A stretch of 64,000 nt of DNA from Paenibacillus sp. FSL R5-0912 (GCF_000758605.1 NZ_CP009282.1:5084001-5148000), one strand, 5' to 3'. Shown: positions 42,476-50,265, counted from the first letter of the stretch. Made by a program: numbers and translations. The notes: generated from the letters alone by a model not told the origin.

Positions 42476-43045
42476 GTGGCACAGTTGTTTTTCAAGTATG
42501 GGGCAATGAATAGCGGCAAATCCATTGAGATTCTCAAGGTTGCACATAATTACGAGGAGCAGGGCAAGTCGGTACTGATCTTCACTCCATCCCTTGACGA
42601 CCGGGACGAAGTCGGTTACATTTCTTCCCGGATCGGACTGCGCAAGCAGGCCATCCCTATCGACGAGAATACGGATATCTACAGCATTGTCAGCAGTAAT
42701 CTGCCGAAACCCCACTGTGTGTTGATAGATGAGTGCCAGTTCCTGACTAAGGACTGCATTCTCCAGCTCGTGCGCATTGTCGATGAGCTCGGCATTCCGG
42801 TCATGGCCTTCGGCCTCAAAAATGATTTCCAGAACAATCTGTTCGAAGGCAGCAAGTACATGCTGATCTACGCCGACAAGATTGAGGAAATGAAGACCAT
42901 CTGCTGGTTCTGCGCCCGGAAAGCCACCATGGCACTGCGGGTCGAAGACGGCAAGCCTGTATATAGCGGCAAACAGATTCAGATCGGCGGCAATGAAGCC
43001 TATTACCCGGTCTGCCGCAAATGCCACAAGAATCCTCCATTGTAA
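42476..43045 (+). CDS. tdk: Thymidine kinase
   Basis: About 189 residues, type II thymidine kinase that phosphorylates thymidine with ATP. P-loop FKYGAMNSGKSIEILK has the Gly-x4-GKS core, followed by the DECQFLTKD Walker B/lasso region near residue 85 and four cysteines in CWFCARKA and CRKCHKN for the structural zinc. GTG at 42476 is preferred, as AAAGGA lies 9 bases before it. An ATG two codons earlier is only 3 bases from that site. It lies near, but not inside, the nucleoside salvage genes. Confidence 0.93.
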   Translation: MAQLFFKYGAMNSGKSIEILKVAHNYEEQGKSVLIFTPSLDDRDEVGYISSRIGLRKQAIPIDENTDIYSIVSSNLPKPHCVLIDECQFLTKDCILQLVRIVDELGIPVMAFGLKNDFQNNLFEGSKYMLIYADKIEEMKTICWFCARKATMALRVEDGKPVYSGKQIQIGGNEAYYPVCRKCHKNPPL

Positions 43046-43106
43046 AAAAGAATATATTTCTATTATTTAGCCTTTTGTTATTTCCTTTACTCATTTTATA
43101 GATAGA

Positions 43107-43160
43107 AAACACCAAAACGCATTCCAGCCCTTGTTAGGCTGAAATGCGTTTTTAGTGTTT
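43107..43160. terminator. Large bidirectional terminator after tdk
   Basis: AACAC, AAAACGCATT, CAGCC pairs with GGCTG, AATGCGTTTT, GTGTT. T-runs occur on both sides, serving convergent tdk and the 43165 gene. Confidence 0.85.
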
Positions 43161-43164
43161 TATT

Positions 43165-43419
43165 CTAATGAATGGCCGTCAGCGCCCTGTGCTCATCTTC
43201 CTTACGGACATACAGGTCATGCTGAACCGTAGCCTTTCCTCCATAATTAGCACGCTGGGTGGTTGCTTTCATTCCGCCGTTAATCCTGGAGCGGTGCCGT
43301 ACTCCTGCCGCCGTCAGAAGACCTTTAACCTTAAAATATTGTCCCTGGTCAAAAGTGGTATATACTAATGTGCGTTCTCTCGGAATGAAGAAATGCCAGA
43401 TGCTTCTGAGCAAGCTCAC
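43165..43419 (-). CDS. Small conserved protein resembling DUF2007 signal-transducing proteins
   Basis: About 84 residues. The N-terminal stretch SLLRSIWHFFIP is amphipathic. Then TLVYTTFDQGQYFKVKGLLT and a late HDLYVRKEDEHRALTAI resemble the beta-alpha pattern of DUF2007 proteins, which shuttle peptides between sequence positions such as AKGLLEAAG. The middle is Gly/Arg/Asn-rich. GTG at 43419 follows GGAGGGG at 7 bases. The ATG two codons earlier is too close. Assignment is a resemblance only. Confidence 0.55.
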   Translation of the reverse strand: MSLLRSIWHFFIPRERTLVYTTFDQGQYFKVKGLLTAAGVRHRSRINGGMKATTQRANYGGKATVQHDLYVRKEDEHRALTAIH

Positions 43420-43434
43420 AGGCATTCCCCTCCT

Positions 43435-43953
43435 TTAGTTCAAGTAACGTTCATGAAGGACCCGCAGATGATGCAGCTCATGTCCGATAATCAGACAGGC
43501 CTGCGCCTGAACCGACATGGCTATACCACCGAAGCTTCCCTTACGTGTATAGGAATCCTCCGGCAGACTATCCAGCAGCGCCAGGGTGGACTCCCGGACG
43601 ATCCGGTAATGCGTGATCATCTCCTGCAGGGTGAAGCGGTCGAATTCGCCAGCAGCAGCGTAATCATTCTCCTCATACCCAGGCAGCATTGCCTGCTCTC
43701 CTCTGGCAAAACAAAGCAGACGGTAGGACATAATGCGGTCATTATCCGTCAGATGCCCGATGACTTCTTTGATGCTCCACTTCCCTGGGGCGTAGCGGTA
43801 TTCACCCTGCTGCTCCGTCAGCCCGCCAAGCAAAGCCAATACATGCTGAGTCTGCTCTTTTAGAATGACCTTCAAATCTCCCTCTGGCGGCACCAGTGTA
43901 ATATACCTAGACTGGAATTCGGTGTATTCTCCCTGCTCTGGACGCTCAATCAT
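43435..43953 (-). CDS. DinB family protein
   Basis: 172-residue four-helix bundle protein of the DinB/YfiT metal-binding family. Typical pieces are YRYAPGKWSIKEVIGHLTDNDRIMSYR near residue 55-80 in two blocks (first metal His in GHLTD) and IIGHELHHLRVLHERY at the C-terminus (two further His). Members act as thiol transferases or damage-inducible proteins. The role is unknown here. Start ATG at 43953 follows GAGAGGAG. It is 10 bp upstream of the 43165 gene, and both are divergent from the agr-like locus. Confidence 0.85.
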   Translation of the reverse strand: MIERPEQGEYTEFQSRYITLVPPEGDLKVILKEQTQHVLALLGGLTEQQGEYRYAPGKWSIKEVIGHLTDNDRIMSYRLLCFARGEQAMLPGYEENDYAAAGEFDRFTLQEMITHYRIVRESTLALLDSLPEDSYTRKGSFGGIAMSVQAQACLIIGHELHHLRVLHERYLN

Positions 43954-44014
43954 GGTAAAACTCCTCTCAAAATACATTTTTTAAGAAATATTTGCCGGAA
44001 AGTGTCAAAACCTG

Positions 44015-44043
44015 TTGTTGCATTTTATCCTATTATGTATAAT
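44015..44043 (+). promoter_or_regulatory. Sigma-A type promoter of the agr-like operon
   Basis: TTGTTG at 44015, a 17-base spacer, and TATAAT at 44038. The expected transcript start is about 34 bases before the first ribosome binding site, GGGAG. Confidence 0.65.
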
Positions 44044-44083
44044 ATCACCAAGAATAGCTACTTTGGTGTTTGGGAGTGTAGGC

Positions 44084-44755
44084 ATGCTGGATTTTGTGCT
44101 CTTTATAATTCTATCCGTATTAGAAAGCTCTGCATTGTTCTATCTTGGATTCAAATTATTCAAGATTGATCTTTATTCTAAAGAGATTATCTTTGCGGGT
44201 ATTATTATGGCGTTTTTTTCTTATGTCCTCCGCTACGATTACCAACTCGCAGAACTAGATGTTCTAGTACAATACACTCTTATTATTTGCTTTTTATGGT
44301 TACTTTTTCGCATTCATATATTTTATGCATTTATAATGACAGCGATTGCTTACCAATCCTATTTGTTAATACAGTCCCTTCTATATTTAATCATTGATTA
44401 TACAGGGTTGTACGGGCTTAAATATCCAACGATTTCTACAGGAATCTATTTATTGCAAATCCTCACCGCAACAATTACCTTTATTATTGCTAATTACGTG
44501 GGTAAAAAAAGAAAAGGATTTGACTTTATACCGGATAAACCTGATGAAAAAATCACTATCGGAAAACGCGAGAAAATGATGTTTATTCTAACAATTCCTT
44601 CGATCATATTTGCTATGCTAATGCTATTTTTCGCAGAACATCTATTCAGATTTTTCTTTATTATACCTTTAATTTATGCTCTACTTTTATTTGGATACCT
44701 GTACCAATCGGACAAAAAAAATCGGGGTGATGATTTTGAACAGTTTGGCTCTTAA
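44084..44755 (+). CDS. Multi-TM membrane protein of the agr-like locus (no kinase domain)
   Basis: 223-residue integral membrane protein with about six to seven hydrophobic segments, among them FVLFIILSVLESSALFYLGF, EIIFAGIIMAFFSYVL, YTLIICFLWLLFRIHIFYAF and FFFIIPLIYALLLFGYLY. Layout resembles the N-terminal sensor part of AgrC-type kinases, but the protein ends after the last helix with a 20-residue acidic/basic tail. HATPase and DHp parts are absent. Start ATG at 44084 follows GGGAGTG. It overlaps AgrB by about 20 bases, so it is made together with the peptide protease. It may be the peptide receptor or an inhibitor of the LytTR protein. The sequence is AT-rich compared with neighbours. 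Confidence 0.7.
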   Translation: MLDFVLFIILSVLESSALFYLGFKLFKIDLYSKEIIFAGIIMAFFSYVLRYDYQLAELDVLVQYTLIICFLWLLFRIHIFYAFIMTAIAYQSYLLIQSLLYLIIDYTGLYGLKYPTISTGIYLLQILTATITFIIANYVGKKRKGFDFIPDKPDEKITIGKREKMMFILTIPSIIFAMLMLFFAEHLFRFFFIIPLIYALLLFGYLYQSDKKNRGDDFEQFGS

Positions 44756-45254
44756 AATTTCACTTGCTATAAAGAAAACTAACCCTGAAGAAACAGTATC
44801 TGTTGAAGTTATGCAGTATTCATTAAGTATTATTTTGAATACCCTCTTAACTTTTATTGTTACCATGTCTATTGGCTTAGTATTAAACAATTTCATAGAG
44901 ACCCTAATATTCTATTTAAGTCTTTCATCACTTCGTATTTTTTCAGGAGGTGTTCATCTCAAATCAGCAACAGCATGCAATATTGTGACGATCTTAATTT
45001 GCTCTATGACCCCCTATTTATTTCAGCTTACAGGTACCACTCTTTGGTACGTAACAGGTCTTTCCTTAATTCTAATGCTTCTATTTGCACCAAATCCAGA
45101 TAAAAACACCCACATCCCAGTAAAATGGTTCCCTTCACTAAAATTAATTTCAGTTATTATGGTTTGTTCAAATTTTTTTATGGCTTCCTCCGTCATCGGA
45201 CTGGCATTTTTAGTCCAGTCAGTTACAATAATTCCTTGGAAAAGGAGGTGCTAA
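44736..45254 (+). CDS. agrB: AgrB-type autoinducer prepeptide processing protease
   Basis: About 172 residues with five or six hydrophobic segments. The catalytic motif is SGGVHLKSATAC, with His and Cys seven residues apart, as in staphylococcal AgrB (His77/Cys84). AgrB cleaves the C-terminal part of AgrD and joins the cysteine or serine to form a cyclic peptide. TTG at 44736 is preferred, as GGGGTGAT lies 4 bases before it. An ATG at 44730 overlaps that site. Overlaps the membrane protein gene. The agrD-like gene follows after 2 bp. Confidence 0.9.
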   Translation: MNSLALKISLAIKKTNPEETVSVEVMQYSLSIILNTLLTFIVTMSIGLVLNNFIETLIFYLSLSSLRIFSGGVHLKSATACNIVTILICSMTPYLFQLTGTTLWYVTGLSLILMLLFAPNPDKNTHIPVKWFPSLKLISVIMVCSNFFMASSVIGLAFLVQSVTIIPWKRRC

Positions 45255-45256
45255 TC

Positions 45257-45376
45257 ATGAAAAGACAGGTCGCAAAACATGCTTCTTCTGCCCTTAACGT
45301 ATCTGCCCGCTTTTTTGCAGCTGTTATGAAGCTAGGATTCCACAGTCCAGAAGCTCCACAAGAATTACGTAAGTAA
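45257..45376 (+). CDS. agrD: AgrD-like prepeptide without cysteine (39 residues)
   Basis: MKRQVAKHASSALNVSARFF then AAVMKLGFHSPEAPQELRK. The amphipathic basic N-terminus and the charged C-terminal tail SPEAPQEL (compare PEVPKEL of staphylococcal AgrD) mark it as an AgrD-type peptide. By alignment to that tail, the ring would end at Phe29, and its first ring residue would be Met25, with no Cys or Ser in the window where the thiolactone or lactone donor normally lies. The only serines upstream are at 10, 11 and 16. AAAGGAGGTG is a strong ribosome binding site. The mature form is therefore unclear: a linear peptide, a ring from Ser16, or a Lys-based lactam. Confidence 0.75.
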   Translation: MKRQVAKHASSALNVSARFFAAVMKLGFHSPEAPQELRK

Positions 45377-45397
45377 CCGAACAAGGATGGGGACAAC

Positions 45398-45736
45398 ATG
45401 CGTGTTCTACTAAACGACGGCTCTTCCCGGGATATTCAGGAAGAAGAAATATTGTATTTCTCTAACTATAAGAATACAATATTCGTCCATACGAAAGAAG
45501 GCGAATTCGTTCTCCCCACCACCCTTTCCGATCTGTTGTCTGCTTACAAGGATAATGGATTTGAACGTCTGGACCGCAGCAATGTTGTTTGTCTTAGCAA
45601 TATTGAAAACTATGACATTGAACGCAAAGTCGTTTTATTTAATCAAGGAGAACAATTCGCTCATGTTTCGGAGTCCAACGAGTCCCGGATCAAGAAATAT
45701 TTGAATGCTCGCCAATCTAATATGTCTGAGTCCTAG
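45398..45736 (+). CDS. Stand-alone LytTR DNA-binding protein
   Basis: 112 residues covering only a LytTR domain: EEEILYFSNYKNTIFVHTKE, then LPTTLSDLLSAY, then the FERLDRSNVVCLSNIENYD block, with a strand pair VVLFNQGEQFAHVS. In AgrA the LytTR domain follows a receiver domain. Here none is present, and it starts with its own GGATGGGGA site at 45398. It should bind DNA direct repeats as a dimer. It lies 21 bp after the prepeptide and is the likely output of the locus. A strong terminator follows. Confidence 0.85.
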   Translation: MRVLLNDGSSRDIQEEEILYFSNYKNTIFVHTKEGEFVLPTTLSDLLSAYKDNGFERLDRSNVVCLSNIENYDIERKVVLFNQGEQFAHVSESNESRIKKYLNARQSNMSES

Positions 45737-45760
45737 TCTCCGCCTGTGATTCAGTATATA

Positions 45761-45800
45761 AATAATCCCGGAACTTTACAGGTTCCGGGATTATTTATAT
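45761..45800 (+). terminator. Rho-independent terminator of the agr-like operon
   Basis: AATAATCCCGGAAC pairs perfectly with GTTCCGGGATTATT around 7 bases, then TTATATT. A 14-bp stem. Confidence 0.9.
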
Positions 45801-46001
45801 TCCAACTACAAATGTAGATACAAAGTGTTCGAACCAAAGCCAATTATTATCCCATATTACCCATCTTTTGTAAAGATGAATTCAGAGGGCGAATGACAGC
45901 AGACGGATCAGCTTCCAAATGGTACCATTTTGATAGATTCGTAATGACTTAAAACAATTCACTTATTTGCTGGCACTCTCAACTACAGATGGAGGAATGT
46001 A

Positions 46002-46181
46002 ATGGAATATTATTTTCATCCTTCTCCGCGCCCCTCATCACTTGAGCTATTGTCTGACGAACAATTAATTAACATCTATGAATTGGCGCTTGAAGCCAAA
46101 GCTTCAGTCGATTTTATCGAAATCATCAGGAATGTCCTTTCTGGCCGAAATCTGTTAGGCTCAGATCATTATGATGCCTGA
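46002..46181 (+). CDS. sda: Sda-like sporulation histidine kinase inhibitor (59 residues)
   Basis: Small protein containing LELLSDEQLINIYELALE then SVDFIEIIRNVLSGR. B. subtilis Sda has LSDELLIESYFKATE then RDFIELIENEIKRR, so the LSDE, Leu-Ile, Tyr and DFIE-x-Ile positions coincide in a two-helix hairpin. Sda blocks KinA autophosphorylation when replication is disturbed, and so blocks sporulation. GGAGGA lies just before ATG at 46002. A short N-terminal extension with HPSPRPSS is unusual. No perfect DnaA box was found upstream. The protein is below usual gene-calling length. Confidence 0.8.
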   Translation: MEYYFHPSPRPSSLELLSDEQLINIYELALEAKASVDFIEIIRNVLSGRNLLGSDHYDA

Positions 46182-46223
46182 TCCATATTTTCAAGCCCTC
46201 CTATACAGCCATCCTACTTATTG

Positions 46224-46260
46224 GTATATTGACCCGGCCTGCCGGGCAATATACTTTTTT
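46224..46260 (+). terminator. Rho-independent terminator of sda
   Basis: GTATATTG, CCCGGC pairs with GCCGGG, CAATATAC, then TTTTTT. Confidence 0.9.
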
Positions 46261-46372
46261 GTCATTTTGAGATAAATTTTTTTGAATTTTTAATTTTAAT
46301 TTTAATATCTTTCCTATATACTATTCTTTGTGTTTGTTATCTAACTTGACAATAGAAGGGATGAAAGATTGC

Positions 46373-49000
46373 ATGAGGTACAATTTCCAGCACTTATTGC
46401 ACAAAACTGTTCTATCTTCACTCGTAATTACTTTGTCTGTATTGCCATTCAGTGGAATGTTCGCGGCAGCTACGCCGGCTGACTCTACCATGGAGCTGCG
46501 CATTATGGAGACTACAGATATCCACACCAACCTGCTCCCGTATGACTATTATAAGAGCGCTGCGTCTCTGACCGTCGGACTGGCCCGCACAGCTAATCTA
46601 GTGAAAGCAGCCCGCCAAGAGGTTGGCAATACGTTGCTGGTAGACAACGGCGACCTGATCCAGGGTACACCTCTGGGCACATACAAAGCGCTTGTGAACC
46701 CGATTAAAGGCACCGAGATTCACCCTGTGTACAAAGCAATGAACCTGATGGGGTACGATGTGGCCACCTTCGGCAATCATGAATTCAACTATGGTCTGGA
46801 ATACCTGGATCTGGCGATCAAAGGCGCCAATTTCCCTTATATTAACGCCAATGTATATGTAGCTGACAAAGACAGCAATCCGGACAACGATGTTAACAAA
46901 TACAGCCCTTATCAGATCATTACCAAATCCTATAAGGATGAAGCCGGCAATATGCAGACGCTGAAGATTGGGGTGCTCGGCCTTGTCACTCCGCAGATTA
47001 CCGAATGGGACAAGAGCAATCTGGAAGGCAAAATCATTACCAAGGATATCGTAGCTACAGCTGAGAAATTCATTCCACAGATGCGCGCAGCCGGTGCAGA
47101 TCTGATTATGGCCATGACCCATTCCGGGTTTAACGGCAGTGCCGAAGCTTATGTGAAGGCAGAGGATGCTATTTTCCCGCTGAGTAAGGTTGCCGGTATT
47201 GATGCGATCACCTTCTCTCATACGCATAAAGTATTCCCCGCAGCAGATGAGAAGTCGCTGGATGTCCTCTTCAAGGATGCCTCCGGCAAAGTATTGCCTG
47301 GTGTCGACAATGCCAAAGGAACCATCAACGGTGTCCCGGCAGTACAGGCCGGCTACGGCGGCAGTAATCTGGGCCTGATCGATCTGACTCTGGAAAAAAC
47401 AGATGGCAAGTGGAAGGTCACTTCATCGCAATCCTCCACCAAAGCCATCTATGATGCCGTTGCCAAAAAATCTACGGTAGACGTGGATCAGGCCATTGTG
47501 GATGCCGTGCAGGCCGATCATGAAGCAACGATAGCCTATGCGAACAGTCCAATTGGCACTACGACCGCTCCGATCTACAGCTACTTCGGACTGGTTCAGG
47601 ATGATCCATCCGTACAGATCGTTACCACTGCGCAGAAACAGTATGTAGAGAATTACATCAAAGTTAATCTTCCGCAATATGCAGGTATCCCGGTTCTGTC
47701 CGTCGGTGCTCCATTTAAGGCCGGACGTAACGGCCCGGAAGAATATACTGATATTGCTCAGGGTCCACTGGCCATTAAGAGCGCAGGTGACCTGTACCTG
47801 TACGACAATACGCTGAAGGCGATTCTCGTGAAGGGTTCTGTGGTCAAGGAATGGCTGGAAATGTCTGCGGGCAAATTCAATCAGATCGATCCGTCCGCTA
47901 CAAATGCGCAGGAACTGCTTAATTCCTCCTTCGCCGTCTATAACTTCGACGTAATTGATGGTGTAACTTATCAGGTCGATGTTACCAAACCAGCCAAGTA
48001 CAAACCGGATGGTACCGTGAATGACGCCTCCTCCACCAGGATTATCAATCTGCAGTATAACGGCAAAACGATTGATCCGAATCAGGATTTCATCATGGCA
48101 ACCAACAACTACCGTGCAAGCGGCGGCGGTAACTTCCCTGGTGTCAAAGGCAGCAAATACATCATCGACTCACCGGATGAGAACCGCCAGATCCTGATGG
48201 ATTATATCACGGCCAGCAAGACCATTAATCCGTCCGCCGACAACAACTGGTCGATTGCACCAATCTCCGGGAATGTGAAGGTCACCTTCACCTCATCTCC
48301 CAAAGCAGAGGCCTATGCCAAATCGACGGATAACATTGCCTATACAGGTCAAGTGGATGAGAAGGGCTTTGGTGTCTTCACACTGGACGTGAGCAAGGCT
48401 GTAACGCCATCTCTACCCGCTGCCGATCCGGTTACGCAACAGCCTGCCGTTGCAGTATTCAAGGATGTTCCCGTGTCACACTGGGCGGCTGGTTACATCA
48501 ATAGCCTCACTGCGGATAAGATCATTTCCGGCAAAACAGCCGATACTTTTGATCCGAACGGCCTGGTAACCCGCGCAGAATTCGCCAGCTTGCTGACCAA
48601 AGCCTTGAAGCTACAAGTCAACGTATCTCCAGCCTTTAAAGATGTACCCGCATCCGCCTGGTATGCAGGTGCCGTTGCAGCAGCTCATGAGAACAAGCTG
48701 GTAAGCGGTCTAACCGCCGATACCTTCGCACCTAATGCATCCATCACCCGTGAACAGATGGCGGTTATGGTGAAGCAGGGGCTGGATCTTCGTGCCGGTA
48801 AAATCTTGACTGCCTCCACAGCAGTCAGCTTCAGCGATTCGGCTTCCATCAGCGCTTGGGCAACATCCGCTGTAGCCGTCGCTGTCGATAAGAAGATTAT
48901 CGCTGGACGCACAGACGGCAGCTTCGCCCCTAAGGCTACTGCCACACGCGCTGAAGCCGCCAAAGTAATCTCCAGCCTGCTGTCTGCTTCTGTAGAGTAA
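46373..49000 (+). CDS. cpdB: SLH-anchored bifunctional 2',3'-cyclic-nucleotide phosphodiesterase/3'-nucleotidase
   Basis: 875-residue secreted enzyme. Signal peptide (residues 1-33) ends near FAAATPA. The metallophosphatase domain has TDIHTNLL (Asp49, His51), LVDNGDLIQGTP, ATFGNHEFNYGLEYLD and ITFSHTHKVF. The 5'-nucleotidase C-terminal domain follows (about 380-570), with the substrate pocket RASGGGNFPG. Three SLH repeats (about 700-870) end the protein, each with the DVPxSxWxxxYI-type and TRAEFA-type sequences. SLH domains bind secondary cell wall polymers with pyruvate, so the enzyme stays on the cell surface and releases nucleosides and phosphate. Start ATG at 46373 follows GAAGGG at some distance. 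Confidence 0.92.
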   Translation: MRYNFQHLLHKTVLSSLVITLSVLPFSGMFAAATPADSTMELRIMETTDIHTNLLPYDYYKSAASLTVGLARTANLVKAARQEVGNTLLVDNGDLIQGTPLGTYKALVNPIKGTEIHPVYKAMNLMGYDVATFGNHEFNYGLEYLDLAIKGANFPYINANVYVADKDSNPDNDVNKYSPYQIITKSYKDEAGNMQTLKIGVLGLVTPQITEWDKSNLEGKIITKDIVATAEKFIPQMRAAGADLIMAMTHSGFNGSAEAYVKAEDAIFPLSKVAGIDAITFSHTHKVFPAADEKSLDVLFKDASGKVLPGVDNAKGTINGVPAVQAGYGGSNLGLIDLTLEKTDGKWKVTSSQSSTKAIYDAVAKKSTVDVDQAIVDAVQADHEATIAYANSPIGTTTAPIYSYFGLVQDDPSVQIVTTAQKQYVENYIKVNLPQYAGIPVLSVGAPFKAGRNGPEEYTDIAQGPLAIKSAGDLYLYDNTLKAILVKGSVVKEWLEMSAGKFNQIDPSATNAQELLNSSFAVYNFDVIDGVTYQVDVTKPAKYKPDGTVNDASSTRIINLQYNGKTIDPNQDFIMATNNYRASGGGNFPGVKGSKYIIDSPDENRQILMDYITASKTINPSADNNWSIAPISGNVKVTFTSSPKAEAYAKSTDNIAYTGQVDEKGFGVFTLDVSKAVTPSLPAADPVTQQPAVAVFKDVPVSHWAAGYINSLTADKIISGKTADTFDPNGLVTRAEFASLLTKALKLQVNVSPAFKDVPASAWYAGAVAAAHENKLVSGLTADTFAPNASITREQMAVMVKQGLDLRAGKILTASTAVSFSDSASISAWATSAVAVAVDKKIIAGRTDGSFAPKATATRAEAAKVISSLLSASVE

Positions 49001-49050
49001 CCCTCAGCTGTGAGCGCTGAAAGGCTATACTGAACAGTATGCACAGACGC

Positions 49051-49090
49051 AAAAAAGCCATCCTCCACATACGTGCGGGGATGGCTTTTT
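49051..49090. terminator. Bidirectional terminator between cpdB and the 49109 gene
   Basis: AAAAAGCCATCC pairs with GGATGGCTTTTT, with T-runs on both strands. Confidence 0.85.
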
Positions 49091-49108
49091 ATGTTAGTAC
49101 ACAAGGGA

Positions 49109-49417
49109 CTACTCGATGAATTCTGTCTTGAAGACATTCTCCAGCTTGCCGCCGAGTCTCTTCTTCAGTGGAACCTTGATATCACGGCCCAGCTCTTTGA
49201 AGAAAGTATCCACATCGCATTTCACATTCTGCGCCAGGGCGATGATCGTACCGTCGCCTACGATATTCTGGTTCACTTCAAGAGGCACATCCACTTCAAT
49301 ATCGTATTTCTTAGTAAGTGTTTTGATGTATCTTGCAAAGATCTCCAACAGCTCATCGTTATTGAAATTCTCGATTGCAGCTTTACCTTTGCTGGTAAAC
49401 TTCATATTGATTCTCAT
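49109..49417 (-). CDS. Uncharacterised protein
   Basis: 102 residues, Lys/Asp-rich, no membrane segment or signal peptide. The middle DIEVDVPLEVNQNIVGDGTI looks like a beta region, preceded by helix DELLEIFARYIKTLTKKY. No family recognised. AAGGGGAT precedes ATG at 49417. It lies downstream of the XRE regulator gene on the same strand, with 119 bp between them. It may be the product controlled by that regulator. Confidence 0.7.
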   Translation of the reverse strand: MRINMKFTSKGKAAIENFNNDELLEIFARYIKTLTKKYDIEVDVPLEVNQNIVGDGTIIALAQNVKCDVDTFFKELGRDIKVPLKKRLGGKLENVFKTEFIE

Positions 49418-49536
49418 GATTCGTATCCCCTTTTCTGTCTAACCATTTGTAGTTGTTTATGGATCAAGATGAATAGATGGCTGCAAGAAAGGGCAACATT
49501 ATTCATTTTTGACAACAAGCTGAGCTAGGTCCTTCT

Positions 49537-50196
49537 TCACTTATACACGCCCTTGATCTGCTGGACTTTGAACTGAGTGAATTCCTTCAATGACTGGATA
49601 ACCTGATCCTGCTCTTCTTCCTTCAGTTCATAGATGCATTCGCGGAGCCACTCTCCGAACAAATAGGCCTGACGCCCTTTGCGGGGCTGTTTGCGGAGGC
49701 TATCCAGACTTCCCTCGAATATATCGTTCAGGACGTCGGTCAGGTTGTATTTCTCGATCTTCTCTATTACCATTCCTGCCCCATATTCCGTTTCATAAAC
49801 GATAACTTCGTCAGAATCAAACGAAACATATGACGTTTCTTTGTCTTCCTTAGCCCGGAACTCCTTCAGCTTGTTAAACGCCGTTTCATAGATGTAATCC
49901 TGGGACTGATTATGCTGCGGCAGCTTGTAGCCCTGCTTGAGAGTCTTAATGTATTCAATGTCAGGCATGTAGTCTGCCAAATGATACATCCGGTTCTTAA
50001 GATCCCCTCCGAGCGCCTCAATGATCTTGTCCAGGTTATCTTTAAGCGGAATACTCTCTCCCCGTTCAATCTTGCTAAGCTGTGAATAGCTGATGCCGCT
50101 CTTCTCTTCAAGCCCTCGTAAGGTCAAACCTCGAGCTTTGCGGAAGTGCCGGATGAAATTCCCCAGCTCATCGGGATAGTTATCGAAATCGTTCAT
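49537..50196 (-). CDS. XRE-family transcriptional regulator with long C-terminal domain
   Basis: 219 residues. The N-terminal helix-turn-helix (about residues 9-65) contains FIRHFRKARGLTLRGLEEKS and ISYSQLSKIERGESIP, typical Cro/CI form. The remaining 150 residues are acidic and helical, with the block DVLNDIFEGSLDSLRKQP. No HEXXH peptidase motif, so it is not of the ImmA type. Start ATG at 50196 follows GAGGTGG. Two direct repeats just upstream look like its operator. Confidence 0.88.
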   Translation of the reverse strand: MNDFDNYPDELGNFIRHFRKARGLTLRGLEEKSGISYSQLSKIERGESIPLKDNLDKIIEALGGDLKNRMYHLADYMPDIEYIKTLKQGYKLPQHNQSQDYIYETAFNKLKEFRAKEDKETSYVSFDSDEVIVYETEYGAGMVIEKIEKYNLTDVLNDIFEGSLDSLRKQPRKGRQAYLFGEWLRECIYELKEEEQDQVIQSLKEFTQFKVQQIKGVYK

Positions 50197-50220
50197 AGGA
50201 GCCACCTCTACCTATATCAT

Positions 50221-50265
50221 AACACAAGATAACAATTTGTGTTTCATTATAACAATTGTTTGTGT
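50221..50265. promoter_or_regulatory. Candidate XRE operator: two direct repeats with palindromes
   Basis: ATAACAATT occurs at 50229 and 50249, 20 bases apart (two helical turns). The first is flanked by AACACAA and TTGTGTT, the second is the palindrome AACAATTGTT. It lies 25 bases upstream of the XRE gene start, so autoregulation is likely. Confidence 0.55.

Noticed and set aside
44084..44755. Truncated AgrC histidine kinase
   Set aside because: The protein ends right after its last helix, followed at once by an overlapping agrB start. There is no downstream frame with kinase motifs, so it is a short protein by design rather than a broken kinase.
45798..46001. DnaA boxes upstream of sda, as in B. 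subtilis
   Set aside because: No good match to TTATCCACA was found. Only TTATCC with three mismatching last bases.
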